NCBI RefSeq assembly: GCF_036785885.1
Contig: NC_092312.1
Span: 13,782,001-13,846,000 of the forward strand
Length of the DNA stretch: 64,000 bases
From: Coffea arabica
Taxonomy: Eukaryota > Streptophyta > Magnoliopsida > Gentianales > Rubiaceae
Reading direction: 5' to 3'
A program made the translations under genes and the position numbers. Of the stretch, positions 22,319-33,167 are shown in pieces; positions within the stretch are counted from its first letter, which is position 1, and the number at the start of each line of letters is the position of its first letter. The notes below the pieces were generated by a model. The model made no database searches. It had not been told where the DNA came from and saw only the letters and a list, made by a program, of their open reading frames with translations.

Positions 22319-24888
22319 TCTCGCCTCTTTTGTATATTTCACATACATGCATGCTTCATCAAGTAACGAACAACAAACATTTGTTTATGAAGTGGCTAAT
22401 GTAAGACTTTTATCTTATTAATGGTATTTTATGAAACTGTCTGTCTAAAGGCCATTCGATAAGATGTATTTCAGATATTAGATTTTAAAAAAATATAAAA
22501 TTAATTAGAAAAAAAAAATAAATGCTAGGGAATTAATTAAAGAAAACTTATAAATACAGGAGAAAATAGTAATTATTAGCGTGTATATATACATAATAGA
22601 TTAAGTGCAATTCAAGTGCATTAACAAGTACTCATAGAACACTTGTTAGAAAAAACTCGTTATGAAAAAGTCACGAATAAGATAAAACTAGTTTTTTATT
22701 GTTCAATCCATAGTATATATACATGTTTAGGCTATGGTCATTTTTAGCAATCTTTGTTAGACTCGCCATAAAGTTTGCGCCCGTCTTAGTTTTGTATCCT
22801 ATAATTCATAGTAGAAATGTTACTTTTGTACTATCTTTTTACTAGTAGCCTGAACTGTCAGCTGAAATGTGTTTCACGGTTCTTTTCTCAATTTTCCATG
22901 TTATTGTTGCACGTTTGAGCCCAAATTTTGTTCCTATATCATGCACAATCAAATTGTCGACTAAAAAACTACACTAATCATATGCTAAACTTGTACTAAT
23001 TGCTTTCTGTTGTTTAGAGCTTGTTGACCATAAGAAAGTCCGAGGAACAACCTCTGGGATGGAATACAAAGAACTTCTCATGCCATTTGGGATGCTCTGT
23101 ATATCATTAGTGGCCAGTCAGTCTATGGCTTGTAAGCCTGAGCATTAATCTTACAGACATGAGCTCCAACAACTGGCTGGCCGTCGCCGTCGCCATCGCC
23201 ATCATCATGCATGGCTGCCGAAGTACTTTCTCCGTGTAGAACACACAATGTAGATCCCACGTCGATATTTATTACAAGAGTAAAATGTGCAATGCAGCTC
23301 AATCTTGCTACCGTGGGATGTTAATTTAGATCAGTTTATTATATTGCAGAAGCAAAATTTTGATAATAAATGTATTCTTGGAGGAAATTGAAAGCTTTCC
23401 TTTTTCTTAAGCACCGTGCAAAGTGTATTTGGAGTAATTTAGGATAAAAAGTAGAAAACACCGACAACGACAATTTGAAGTTTAATATAGGGGAAAAAAA
23501 AGAGTTAAAGGTATTTTTTATGGCAAGATTTAGCTCGTGGGCATTTGATTCAAACCAATTGAGTTTAAGAATAAATTATATATACATAATAACAATGTAT
23601 ACAGTATCACTTTTTTATTGATAAAATATCATAATTTCGGCAAACATACAAAGATATCAAAGAATAGATCTAAGAAAGAATACTCCAAAATCAAAGAACA
23701 ATTAAAAATTACATTGTAAAGCTCCAAATTTAAAAAATGAGATAAAATAATTGTAACTCCACAAACATTTGTGTATGCTTCCAATCGCTAGATCTGCTGA
23801 TTAACTACGTCAAGTCCAGATATTATAGTGAGACTGCCGAATAGATACAGGAAATTTTAGATCTGATAATCAAAATCTAAAAAAAAAAACTCAGATCTAA
23901 TAAAAGAAAATGAAAAATTTATCAAAAACTCTCATTAAGAATTCCTATGATAGAATAAAATTCTTGTTAAAAAATTTAGGAGAGAAGAAAACTCTCACGA
24001 GACAATTCTAAGGAGAGAAGAAATTTTCATTAGAAAATTTTAAGAGAGATTTTAGTCACACAAATGAAAAGAAACTATAAAAAGGACTCCTCAAATGGAG
24101 AAAGATAAAAAAAATCTGATATCTCTCCCGTGAGAGAGTTAAAGAAAGTTTTAGTTAGAGAGTTTTTTCTAGAGAGAAAGAGGCGGAGAATTGAACACAG
24201 TACCACTATTAAATCTATCACATATGAAAAAAAAATAGATTTTAAATTCAAATTTTCATAATTAACATTCATCCAAAGTTGATAATGTAATGTATACAAG
24301 ATTTAATTAGTTGTGGTGCACTTTATTTCAATTCATAGCATAGAATAATCTTTGAATTAGCAATGAATATAGCCAACATCTGAAACTCTCTGATTAGGAC
24401 AAATCTATTTTATTTCTTAATATTGAAGTTAATGGCTTGCTCAGGCCTTACAGATGCTTACGTTCCACAACCAAATTCCAAAAGATATGCATGTTATTAG
24501 TTGCACATTTCGTAACAGAAATAATCATTTACTTCGTGTGATCTGTTTTCTTCTTTTTGGCAATTCCAACTTCCAAGTGACGTTAAGGAATTTAATCCAT
24601 TTTTTCTTCTTCTCTATGTGAGAAATTAAACCAATTCTAGTTCAGTTTTCAGCTTTTCAATTTTCATTTTTGTTTTGTGCTTCTCGAGATAGAATTATTG
24701 TTGCAAAAAGTATGAAATCATATTTCCTTTTATCAACAAAACAAAGCTCATAAACCAAAAAAAAAAAAGATGTTCAGTTGGTTACTTTCTTTGTTGTGTA
24801 GGTTAAGGAGACCTTTGGCTTTGGTCAAAAACGAGTTGATATTTTGTGACCATAGGTTCAAGTCCAACCACTTCTCCCTAGCTGCCCT

Positions 24889-24920
<32 letters not shown>

Positions 24921-25105
24921 CTCACATCCTTATTTGCCACTTTTTTTTTTATGTAAATATAATTTGGCCTACCAAAGTATTCGAAAATCTCTTTCTCCTC
25001 CTCCTGCTCTCCATATCTTCTCTCACTCAATCAGTCACGGCATCCATGGCAACCAGGATAACAAAGTGATAAGCAGAGGTTAAAAGTTCTACGTCCCACG
25101 AGAAG
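22319..25105. other. Intergenic, upstream region of the receptor-like gene
   Basis: No gene recognised. A GC-richer island at 23030-23240 contains an imperfect hairpin (23111-23183) and a trinucleotide run (gccgtcgccgtcgccatcgc). Near 23930-24060 the motif 'ggagagaagaaa' with 'ttaaaa..ttt' recurs several times. A (GT)n(AT)n microsatellite lies at 24892-24921. The sequence taaatata at about 24955 could be a weak TATA element for the receptor-like gene. Confidence 0.45.
24892..24921. repeat. (GT)n(AT)n microsatellite
   Basis: Compound dinucleotide run about 190 bp upstream of the start codon of the receptor-like gene. Confidence 0.85.
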
Positions 25106-28100
25106 ATGATACTCAGAATCCTATTCAACTTCCTTCTGATTTTCTCACTTTTGGCTTCAGCAAAATCAACATGCAACACTACTGCTGAGCAAGCACTTCT
25201 CTTCAAGGCCTTTGCCTCGGTCAATAACTTCAGAAGCTCATGGTTCAGAAACCCACAACAGAACTGTTCAAATGTTCCTCCAATCACAGAAATAAATCTG
25301 TCTTCAAGAAATCTCTCTGGCACCATCTCATGGAGGTTCCTCGGAAATTTGCCCCATCTTCAGACAATAGATCTCTCAAATAACTCTTTGGCCGGATCTG
25401 TTCCTCCTTGGTTTTGGTACATGCCAAGTCTGGTTGAAGTAAACCTGTCCATGAACAAGCTAGGAGGCACAATTGGGATGCCAGCTTCGGAAATGGATGC
25501 AACTTCTTCGGCAATTCAAAAGCTCAATCTGTCCTGTAACAGGTTCACTAATTTGGCTAATCTTCCTAAGTTTTCTGACAGGATAAGGATTCTTGACCTT
25601 TCACGTAATGATCTAAAGTCTCTTCCTTTTTGGTTCACCAACCTCACCAATCTTGAACATTTGAGCATCTCTAGCTGTAATATTTCGAGCAATCCAAAAC
25701 CAATTTCTACTTTAAAGTCATTGAAATATTTAGATGTCTCCAACAACCACATGACCGGAAATTTCCCAAAAGATTTTCCTCCCTTAGATGGTGTCAAGTT
25801 CTTGAACATCTCATTCAACAACTTCACTCTAGCAGCTGACAAATTGCAGAAGCTTGATAAGTCTGCATTCATTCATGCTGGCAAAATTGTTGGTCCGAAT
25901 AGTAGTAGCAGTCGTAATTCAGAGCTTCATGTAAAGCCTCATTCAATTTCAGCCACCCCACCTCATGGATTACCCAATAAACAGAAAGCCTTTATCCAAA
26001 AAATCAAGGAAAAGGACCACAAATCAAGAACCAAGATTTTGGTATTGACCATTTCACTAGCATCAACTTGCCTGTTATTGTCCATTATTGCCTTTGGTTA
26101 TTGCATCTACAAGAAAAGAAAATTGGCTAAAAAGAACAAATGGGCAATCTCAAAGCCAATTCAAATGCAATTCAAGTTTGAAAAATCAGGGCCATTTTCC
26201 TTTGAAACCGAGTCAGGGACGTCATGGGTTGCTGATATCAAGGAACCATCTTCAGCACCAGTGATAATGTTTGAGAAGCCATTGCTTAACCTTACCTTCA
26301 AGGATTTGATAGCTGCCACGTCACATTTCGGGAAAGAATCCCTATTATCGGAAGGGAGATGTGGGCCCGTATACCGAGCGGTGCTGCCAGGTGAACTCCA
26401 CGTGGCAATCAAGGTCCTAGAGCATGCTAGGGAGCTAACTCTCGATGGTTCTGTAGCCATGTTCGAGGAGCTTTCCCGGCTGAAGCATCCAAATTTGCTG
26501 CCAATTTCTGGCTATTGCATTGCAGGTATGGATTTATTCCTTGTTTGTACTCAAATTTTCTTTAAATTTGTAGGTTTTTATTTTTGTAATTTTCAAGCTT
26601 TAGCCGTCCTTTGACCTGCCATAATTAATGTGTTCACATGTTTCTGAAAGGCCGTAGTAGTAGTCAGTAATATTTGCAGAGATCCAAACACAGTAGCCAT
26701 GATTACTAGTGGGTTTTCGTGAGATTTGGATTATACTTTATAGTATAGTACAGTGGATTCAATTTTCAGCAGCTCTTCTATCTGAAATTTTTTTCCCTCG
26801 TGCCCGGTGACCAGCGTTTGTGAAAAGTTAAGTCAAACTTTGGGATTAAGGCGATTTGGGATTGGATTTTGGTTGCTTAGAAGTTTGTAGCGTAGCGTAA
26901 AGTATGTTGGTCCAGATATTTCAATTTTACTTTTTATTGCCAATCACAACTTTCTTTTTGTGTACTCACGAGAACCAGAATCAGGCTTTGCCACTTTATG
27001 GTTTGATGATAACTTGGGAATTTCATTTTCACTGTTTATATTCATTTAATAACCGTATGTGTAGCCATATAGTTGGATGGCTCGCACTTCAGTATTAGAT
27101 CCGGCCTTTAAAGATTCAATGATTCAAATTGTGTCACGTCATTCTATCAAGTGGCCAGACACAATTTAAGTCATTGAATTTTTGAAAATTGAATTTATCA
27201 AGTTTTGACCTAGTTGAACAAGAGGTGGATAAGAAAGGAGTCTAATTTTTACCTCAAACTAGGTCAGACAATTTGGTCCGACGAGGGCTTAGATGCTAAG
27301 GAATTAACTAATCCAAAAGCAAATTGTGATAGTTGGTGTATCGGTGCCTTTTTGCTCTGGCTGGATTGTGTATGATTATTGACTTTTTATGTTTCCATCG
27401 CCTTTTCACTTCTTCTTCCATTACCGTGTGAACATGGTAAAAAAAAAAACTAGTAGAAAGATTTTGTTAAAACGTTGAAGCTGACTGTGTCAATGCCCTT
27501 TTGTCTGGTGGATGAATGTCATCCTCATTAATGATTACACATGAATTTGGTGATAAAATGTTACCACATAAGTCAATACGTTAGATGCATAAATTAATTT
27601 CTTGTACCTTAGTATAAACTATTCTACAAGCAAGTGCAGCTCATTTGTTAACTTAAACACTTCAAAATATCAAGGTTTCGTTTGAATTAGCTGTTTTTTG
27701 GGTTATTTTTCAAAAACAGCACTGTAGTTCTTTGTCCAGGAAATCTAGAAAGATTTTTTTTAAGTTCCTTGTAGATATTATTGTTATTGATGTTGTGTGC
27801 TGCAATAATGTAACAACCTCATTGATGAGAAATTGATTGTACAAAATTATAACTTTGGAAAAGGACTCTTCTCAAGAAAATTTAATTCCAACATTTCTTA
27901 TGGTTTTGGCCTGTTCCCTCATGACTAGGTAACCAGAAGCTTGTGTTGTACGAGTTCATGGCCAATGGTGACCTCCATCGATGGCTGCATGAGCTCCCGA
28001 CCGGGGAGCCCAATGTGGAAGATTGGAGCTCCGACACGTGGGAAATTCAAAATGTGTCGCAAATCACGTCGCCGGAAAAATTGGTATGGCACACGCGCCA

Positions 28101-28545
28101 CCGCATTGCGGTTGGTATAGCTCGTGGATTAGCCTATCTTCACCACGCCCAATCGAAGCCGATTGTGCATGGTCATTTGGTGCCTTCGAATATCCTGTTG
28201 TCAGATAATTTTGAACCCAGGATAGCTGATTTTGGGTTGAGTGAAAACCGAGGTAGCGGTTCAACCGGGGAGGACGTATATAATTTCGGTTTGATATTGA
28301 TCGAGTTATTGACTGGTCAATCCGGTTCGACCGAGATGGTAAATTCAGTGAGAAGACTGGTGAGGGAAGGCCGAGGAGACAATGCACTTGACCAGCGGCT
28401 GAAATTGGGCAGTGACTCAGTGAGTGAGATGGTGGAATGCCTCCGAATCGGTTATTTATGTACGGCTGAGACGCCCGGCAAAAGACCTGGAATGCAGCAA
28501 GTGTTAGGTTTGCTCAAGGACATACATCCACCGCTACCGAGTTAA
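25106..28545 (+). CDS. Leucine-rich-repeat receptor-like pseudokinase
   Basis: Two exons, 25106-26525 and 27929-28545, joined through a phase-1 GT-AG intron of 1403 nt give 678 residues. In order: signal peptide (about 1-21), a cysteine-containing cap (CNTT...NCS), about six leucine-rich repeats (60-245), one transmembrane helix (311-335, [20 protein letters not shown]), basic juxtamembrane segment and a kinase-like domain (about 398-672). The ATP-site lysine (VAIK, 433-436) and DFG (574-576) are kept. The glycine loop is SEGRCGPVY, the catalytic HRD is HGH (554-556), so the catalytic aspartate is missing, and the activation segment is very short without APE. It is probably a signalling scaffold or co-receptor at the plasma membrane. 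Length and layout resemble Arabidopsis CaMRLK/MEE62 and the 'probably inactive' LRR kinases; this match is from memory. Confidence 0.93.
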
Positions 28546-30080
28546 CCTGACTCAACTAACTCGATCACGGGTATTGGGGTCAATACCAACTGGTCTAATT
28601 TGTGACTGGTGATTTAATCACGTGAAACTCACGTGCCTTAGGGAACTTTTTTTTTTTTTTTTTGTTCCTTTGAAATTTTCTAGGATTTTAATGTACAGAC
28701 AAAAATTCAAAGGCAAAAAAAAAAAAAAAAAAAAAGGTTAGGGTGGACAAAATAAGGTGGGCAAGGTAAGGGAAGAAGGGCTGATGTTGGTGGGTGGCCA
28801 TAAGGTTTGGATCAGAGAAGGCAGAGAATCCCACTTACTATTTGTCTGTTCTAAGTGGCATAAGACATCATCTGCTCCTTTTCTTTTCTTTCTTTAATTT
28901 TTCTTGTTTGTTTGCTCTTTTTTCTTTTCTCAGTTTACTGCTTTATTGCTTTCAATTTATAAATATTCTCATCCCTTTCTTTTAAGGCAATGAAGGGGGA
29001 CACGAATCTTTATCAACTGGTTGGATTTGGGGACATTTTTTAGTGGTTCAGTCAATTTGGTACCAAAAATCTAGAGCAATTTGCCAGAATGCATTAATGT
29101 CATGTGCTTCCAGTTTGGCTGCTGGATTCCACTAAAAATCGTCGTCCAGAATTACATGAACGTATTGTCTGCTCATAGTCAATTTTGTAGGCCACAACTC
29201 AGCAAATGGTCTAGTGTTCAAACCCGTGTAGCACAGTTTATCTTGCTGGGTTGTACAGCCCTTACAATTGGCAAAATCTTTTCATATTATTATTCTGTAA
29301 ATATGTTTTTCAATTATTTTTTATTTCTATAATTACTTTTTATGTCACACAAATATTGCAAAGTTGTTTACAAATAATCTTCAATCAAATGGGATTCTTT
29401 CCCCCCTTTTGCCCAAGGAGGAAAAAGAGGTGGCGTTTGAGGAATTTTCTTTAATTGAGAGGCAAAAAAATGAGCGGTGTCAACATATAGAAAAGATGGG
29501 TTATATTTGGCAAGTTAGGAATTTTGACAAACCTTTCCCTCTATTATTTGTTGATTGGATGATTCTCACTTGTCTTAGATTATGCATGAATTCATGACTC
29601 GAGGAGCTCATCTGGCCCGTTAGAAAGAAAAGAAATATTCTACTCCAAATCACATATGACTCGTACATGGACACAAATTAAATGATAGCTTAATTCCTTG
29701 ATTTTAAAAATTCTCATATTTGTATTTATTATTTAAAAAAAATAAAATCTTTGATTTTAACTTAACAAGCTTCTCTTTCTTTTAAAAAAAAAATTTTTTT
29801 TTCAAGCAAACAAAACTTTGGCTGGGTTTAGCTCTAGTCACCATCGCGATTGCAAATTAAGACATGTCCTAAAATAGGGATGCTCTTATAGATTAGTCAC
29901 TAATACAGTTCTTATATCATTATTGGATTCGAACATACTACGATCTTTAATGAAAACATATTCTCGCCAAAATTCTAGGGGGAAAAAGTTATGTAATTAG
30001 GACTCCGAAATCAAAAAGTTCTGTAATTAAAGTACCAAAGACGACAAAATGATCCTGAGGCGGCTGTCGTGCCAAAATGT
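28546..30080. other. 3' flank of the receptor-like gene and intergenic sequence
   Basis: The probable 3' untranslated region contains two CACGTG palindromes (about 28619-28636). A T run (28647-28663) and an A run (28715-28735) flank the mutually pairing sequences 'cctttgaaatttt' and 'aaaattcaaagg'. Further downstream no gene is recognised, although a polypyrimidine-rich stretch lies at 28877-28985. Confidence 0.45.
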
Positions 30081-30098
30081 CAGAGCCCTCTTACTTCC

Positions 30099-30551
30099 TT
30101 TTTTTTTTTTTTTTTTTTTTTTAACAAACGATAACATTTTATAGATATTAACACTTGATAATACAAGAGCTAATTACAAAAAGGGGTAAACTACCCCATA
30201 TCTTTTCTAGCTTAATCTGATGGCCATGTTGGGAATGAGTTTTCCCATTCAATGTTTCTAACCGACTTGACTGCAAATTGAGCCATTGCATGACTACAAC
30301 CATTCGCAGATCTGGGAACAAAAGAGAATAGGCAACTGTCAAAGCTATTCTTCAGGCTTCAATGTCTTCTAGAATTGTTTGTAACCTACAATCTTGAACA
30401 TTACTAGTATTAATAAAGCTCACTACATTTTTGCAATCAGATTGGACTTCTATATTTGTCCATCCTACAACTTGAGCCATTTCCAGCACACTTCTAATCG
30501 CTAATGATTCCTCTGTGGCTGCTTCCCCTCTTCTCCTTCCAACGATTCCTT
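30099..30551 (-). mobile_element. 5'-truncated LINE with RNase H-domain end
   Basis: On the minus strand the fragment encodes an RNase H-like end of a plant L1-type ORF2. GEAATEESLAIRSVLEMAQ and NIEVQSDCKNVVSFINTS are readable in one frame and FVPRSANGCSHAMAQFAVKS to a stop after WPSD in another, so there is at least one frameshift near 30357. It ends in a poly(A) tail, seen as a T run at 30099-30121. It is flanked by an 18-bp target duplication with one mismatch, cag(a/c)gccctcttacttcc, at 30081-30098 and 30552-30569. Truncation at the 5' end, a poly(A) tail and a long duplication are the signs of target-primed reverse transcription. The copy is dead. Confidence 0.92.
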
Positions 30552-30569
30552 CAGCGCCCTCTTACTTCC

Positions 30570-33167
30570 GCCACAGGGTTTTGTGGCTGTTTTCGGTTGC
30601 TAATTAATAAGATTAGTGGCCATTCACATACCAACATTATCCACCTGCATCCTCCAATACTGATTCTGGGGCGGTCACCGCTTTTTCTTCTGATCAAATC
30701 AAGAAGAAAGAGGGAAAAGCAAAATCGGATGTATGAAGCCTCTTTTGCAGCATCAGAGACTCACTTTTTAAGTGTCTTCTTCCTTTCTGTTCTTTTTTGA
30801 TTTCATACATCTAAAACTTCTAAAGATAGCCAGTGTAGAATAAAGTACAGCAATGGTGAAAGCGATGCTTTGATACTCTTTCAAGCATCCGAGGATCATG
30901 TCATACTTCAGAGTTTTGAGACATTTTAAAGAACACAAGAAACAAAGAATTAATCTCATATATATCTTTGCGATTAGATGGATGACACGATGTAAAAGAT
31001 GTCGTCTCGATTTACTAAAAGCATATGTTTAGCATACCATATACCAATAACGTTATCAATAATTAACATTTTATTAAAACAATCTCATTGAGCTTGACAA
31101 TTACCTATTCTGAAGTCATGGTCGGCATAAAAATATTATGCCTTGTTTGGATTGCGATTTTCTGTCGGAAAATTACGTCGTTTTCCGTGATCACATTTCC
31201 CTATTACCTTTTTCCCTCACATACATCAAATCGCTACAGTAATTTTTTCATGAAAAATCATGGAAAATGCAATCCAAACACAACCTTAGAATCTTTACGT
31301 ACTCTCACCTAATTGGTTGTCAATAAGTGAAAGCCAAAGGGGTAGCAGTATTTGTATCCCATTCTATTCAAATGCAACTCTTGGAAAATAAGAGAACACA
31401 CAGAAAAAAAAAAAAAGAGAGAGACAGAAAAAAGTCACTCAAGGATCCATCATAAGGAAGATACATAGAATAAGTAAAGAAAAAGTGATAAGTAGACAAA
31501 TGCGTCGCTATCGATCCAAGTGGTAAAGATCCCATGTTCTTCAATTCAACCCAAAGCACTTTTGGTCCACGCAAAGAAAATTCAACAAACTTGAATGTGG
31601 AGTTGATAGAAGAAGATGCGTGGGGTGGGCCGCTATCAAAAGCTAAAGTACAAATTGAAGAAATTAGCAAAGTCTAGTGAAATTGTGAACTCATGACGGA
31701 TGTGTAGAAGACGATAAAAAGAAGAAGATCATGGAAAGATCAAATGCGTGCCGTATGGGAGTCTTTTTGTTGAGTCCAAATTGAATCTACATTGCAATTT
31801 CTTGATTGAAGCGTGTTGAGTTTCTGTAGCAGTAGCAAGTACAAGTTTTGGGTTGATTTCATATGTTTTCTTGGTGATTGAGAGGTCGCTGATTTGCCAA
31901 TTTGAATGCTTAACGGGATGAATTTGGATAGAGAGTATTATTTGAAATAATTATTGTACTTTTTGTGATGTATTGTATGTGAGATAAAAATATGAATTAG
32001 AAAAAAATGTGAATTAGAAAATGTGTTTATGGTGCAAGTAAAATATTATTTGAGATAACTTATGTAATTTTAGAACAAAAAGGTTAAGTTCCATTTGTAA
32101 TAAAACGAATGATATCTGACCCTAATCATATTTATTTTTTCCTTAAAGTGGGATCTGACCAATCCATATTCATTTTTGTAATTAAAAAAGTGGGATTTGA
32201 CATTTTCGTACATAAATAATAATTGCATGTGGCTCACATAATAAATTCAGGACAAAAAGTGTTCAAAAATTTAGGTTGGAATCAAATTTTATCGATTTGA
32301 TTTTGTGAAAGATGTAAAGTTACTATTTTAAAAGTGACGAAAGAAAAAATTCATTTAGTAAGATATGAAAGACGTTTTGAACGATTTTTCTTCATTTTTT
32401 TTTCAAACTCATTACATTGTATATAAATTCATACCCATATGGAATCATCCACTTGTCTACACCAGAAGTTTTTATTACCTATATATTAAAAATTTGACGT
32501 ATATATATATATCCTTATTTTGTTGACACATTCACAAATTTTAAAATCATCAATTCCTTGTGATCAATTTGACTCTTATCCTATCTTTTAGTAGGCCTTT
32601 TTTTCCCCTGGTTAGTAAAAGTAGCGGAGGAGGGGTTCCATTGTTCCATAGTAGGCCTAATAGAAAGCCATATAAAATCTAGTTACTGTTTATGTCCAAA
32701 AATCTAGTTACTGTTTATGTCTTGTTTGGTGCCCAAGAATGGTCGACAAAATTTCAAATCTTAAATGGGCTATTCAGCAAGCCCAATTGAGAAAAGTAAA
32801 TCCTGAGCAGAAGTATGTACAACAATTAGACGTACACGGACCTCTCTATTTTGGACAGAATCCAACCCAAAAATTTGTTATGGAGTACTGCAATCATACG
32901 CTACTCGGCCCTCTTTATTTTGGATCCAACCCGACCAAACTTTTGTACAACCCGCTTCATCATCTTTTTGTCACTTTTCTACCTTTTATCTTATTTTCCC
33001 TCTCCTCAATCAATTAATCAATCATACAAAACCCTCGCTTTTCACTGGAAATTTTCCAAAAAATTTTGAAATTTTTTCTTTTGGGGCAATTCTATCTCGG
33101 ATAATTCAATCAAATCCCTAATTTTCTTCTCCTTCAATTTCGATTTCAGCTCTGATAAATTTCGGCC
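30570..33167. other. Intergenic, upstream region of the HCNGP gene
   Basis: No gene recognised. It contains a MITE (31144-31280), a partial family A MITE (about 31919-32065) and a 21-bp repeat 'aatctagttactgtttatgt' near 32677-32720. Sequence from about 33000 is pyrimidine-rich and probably belongs to the 5' leader of the HCNGP gene. Confidence 0.45.
31144..31280. mobile_element. MITE with TGTTTGGATTGC termini, copy 2
   Basis: The left TGTTTGGATTGC pairs exactly with the right GCAATCCAAACA. The interior also pairs locally (gattttctgtcggaaaat...). It shares its ends with the 2377-2503 element; size is 137 bp. Confidence 0.65.

Noticed and set aside
24075-24299. Minus-strand frame at 24.1-24.3 kb
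   Set aside because: It is an AT-driven chance frame in repetitive 'gagagaag' sequence with no family resemblance.
29081-29597. Overlapping plus-strand frames between the receptor-like gene and the LINE
   Set aside because: They share no consistent frame, contain no known motif and lie in AT-rich sequence.
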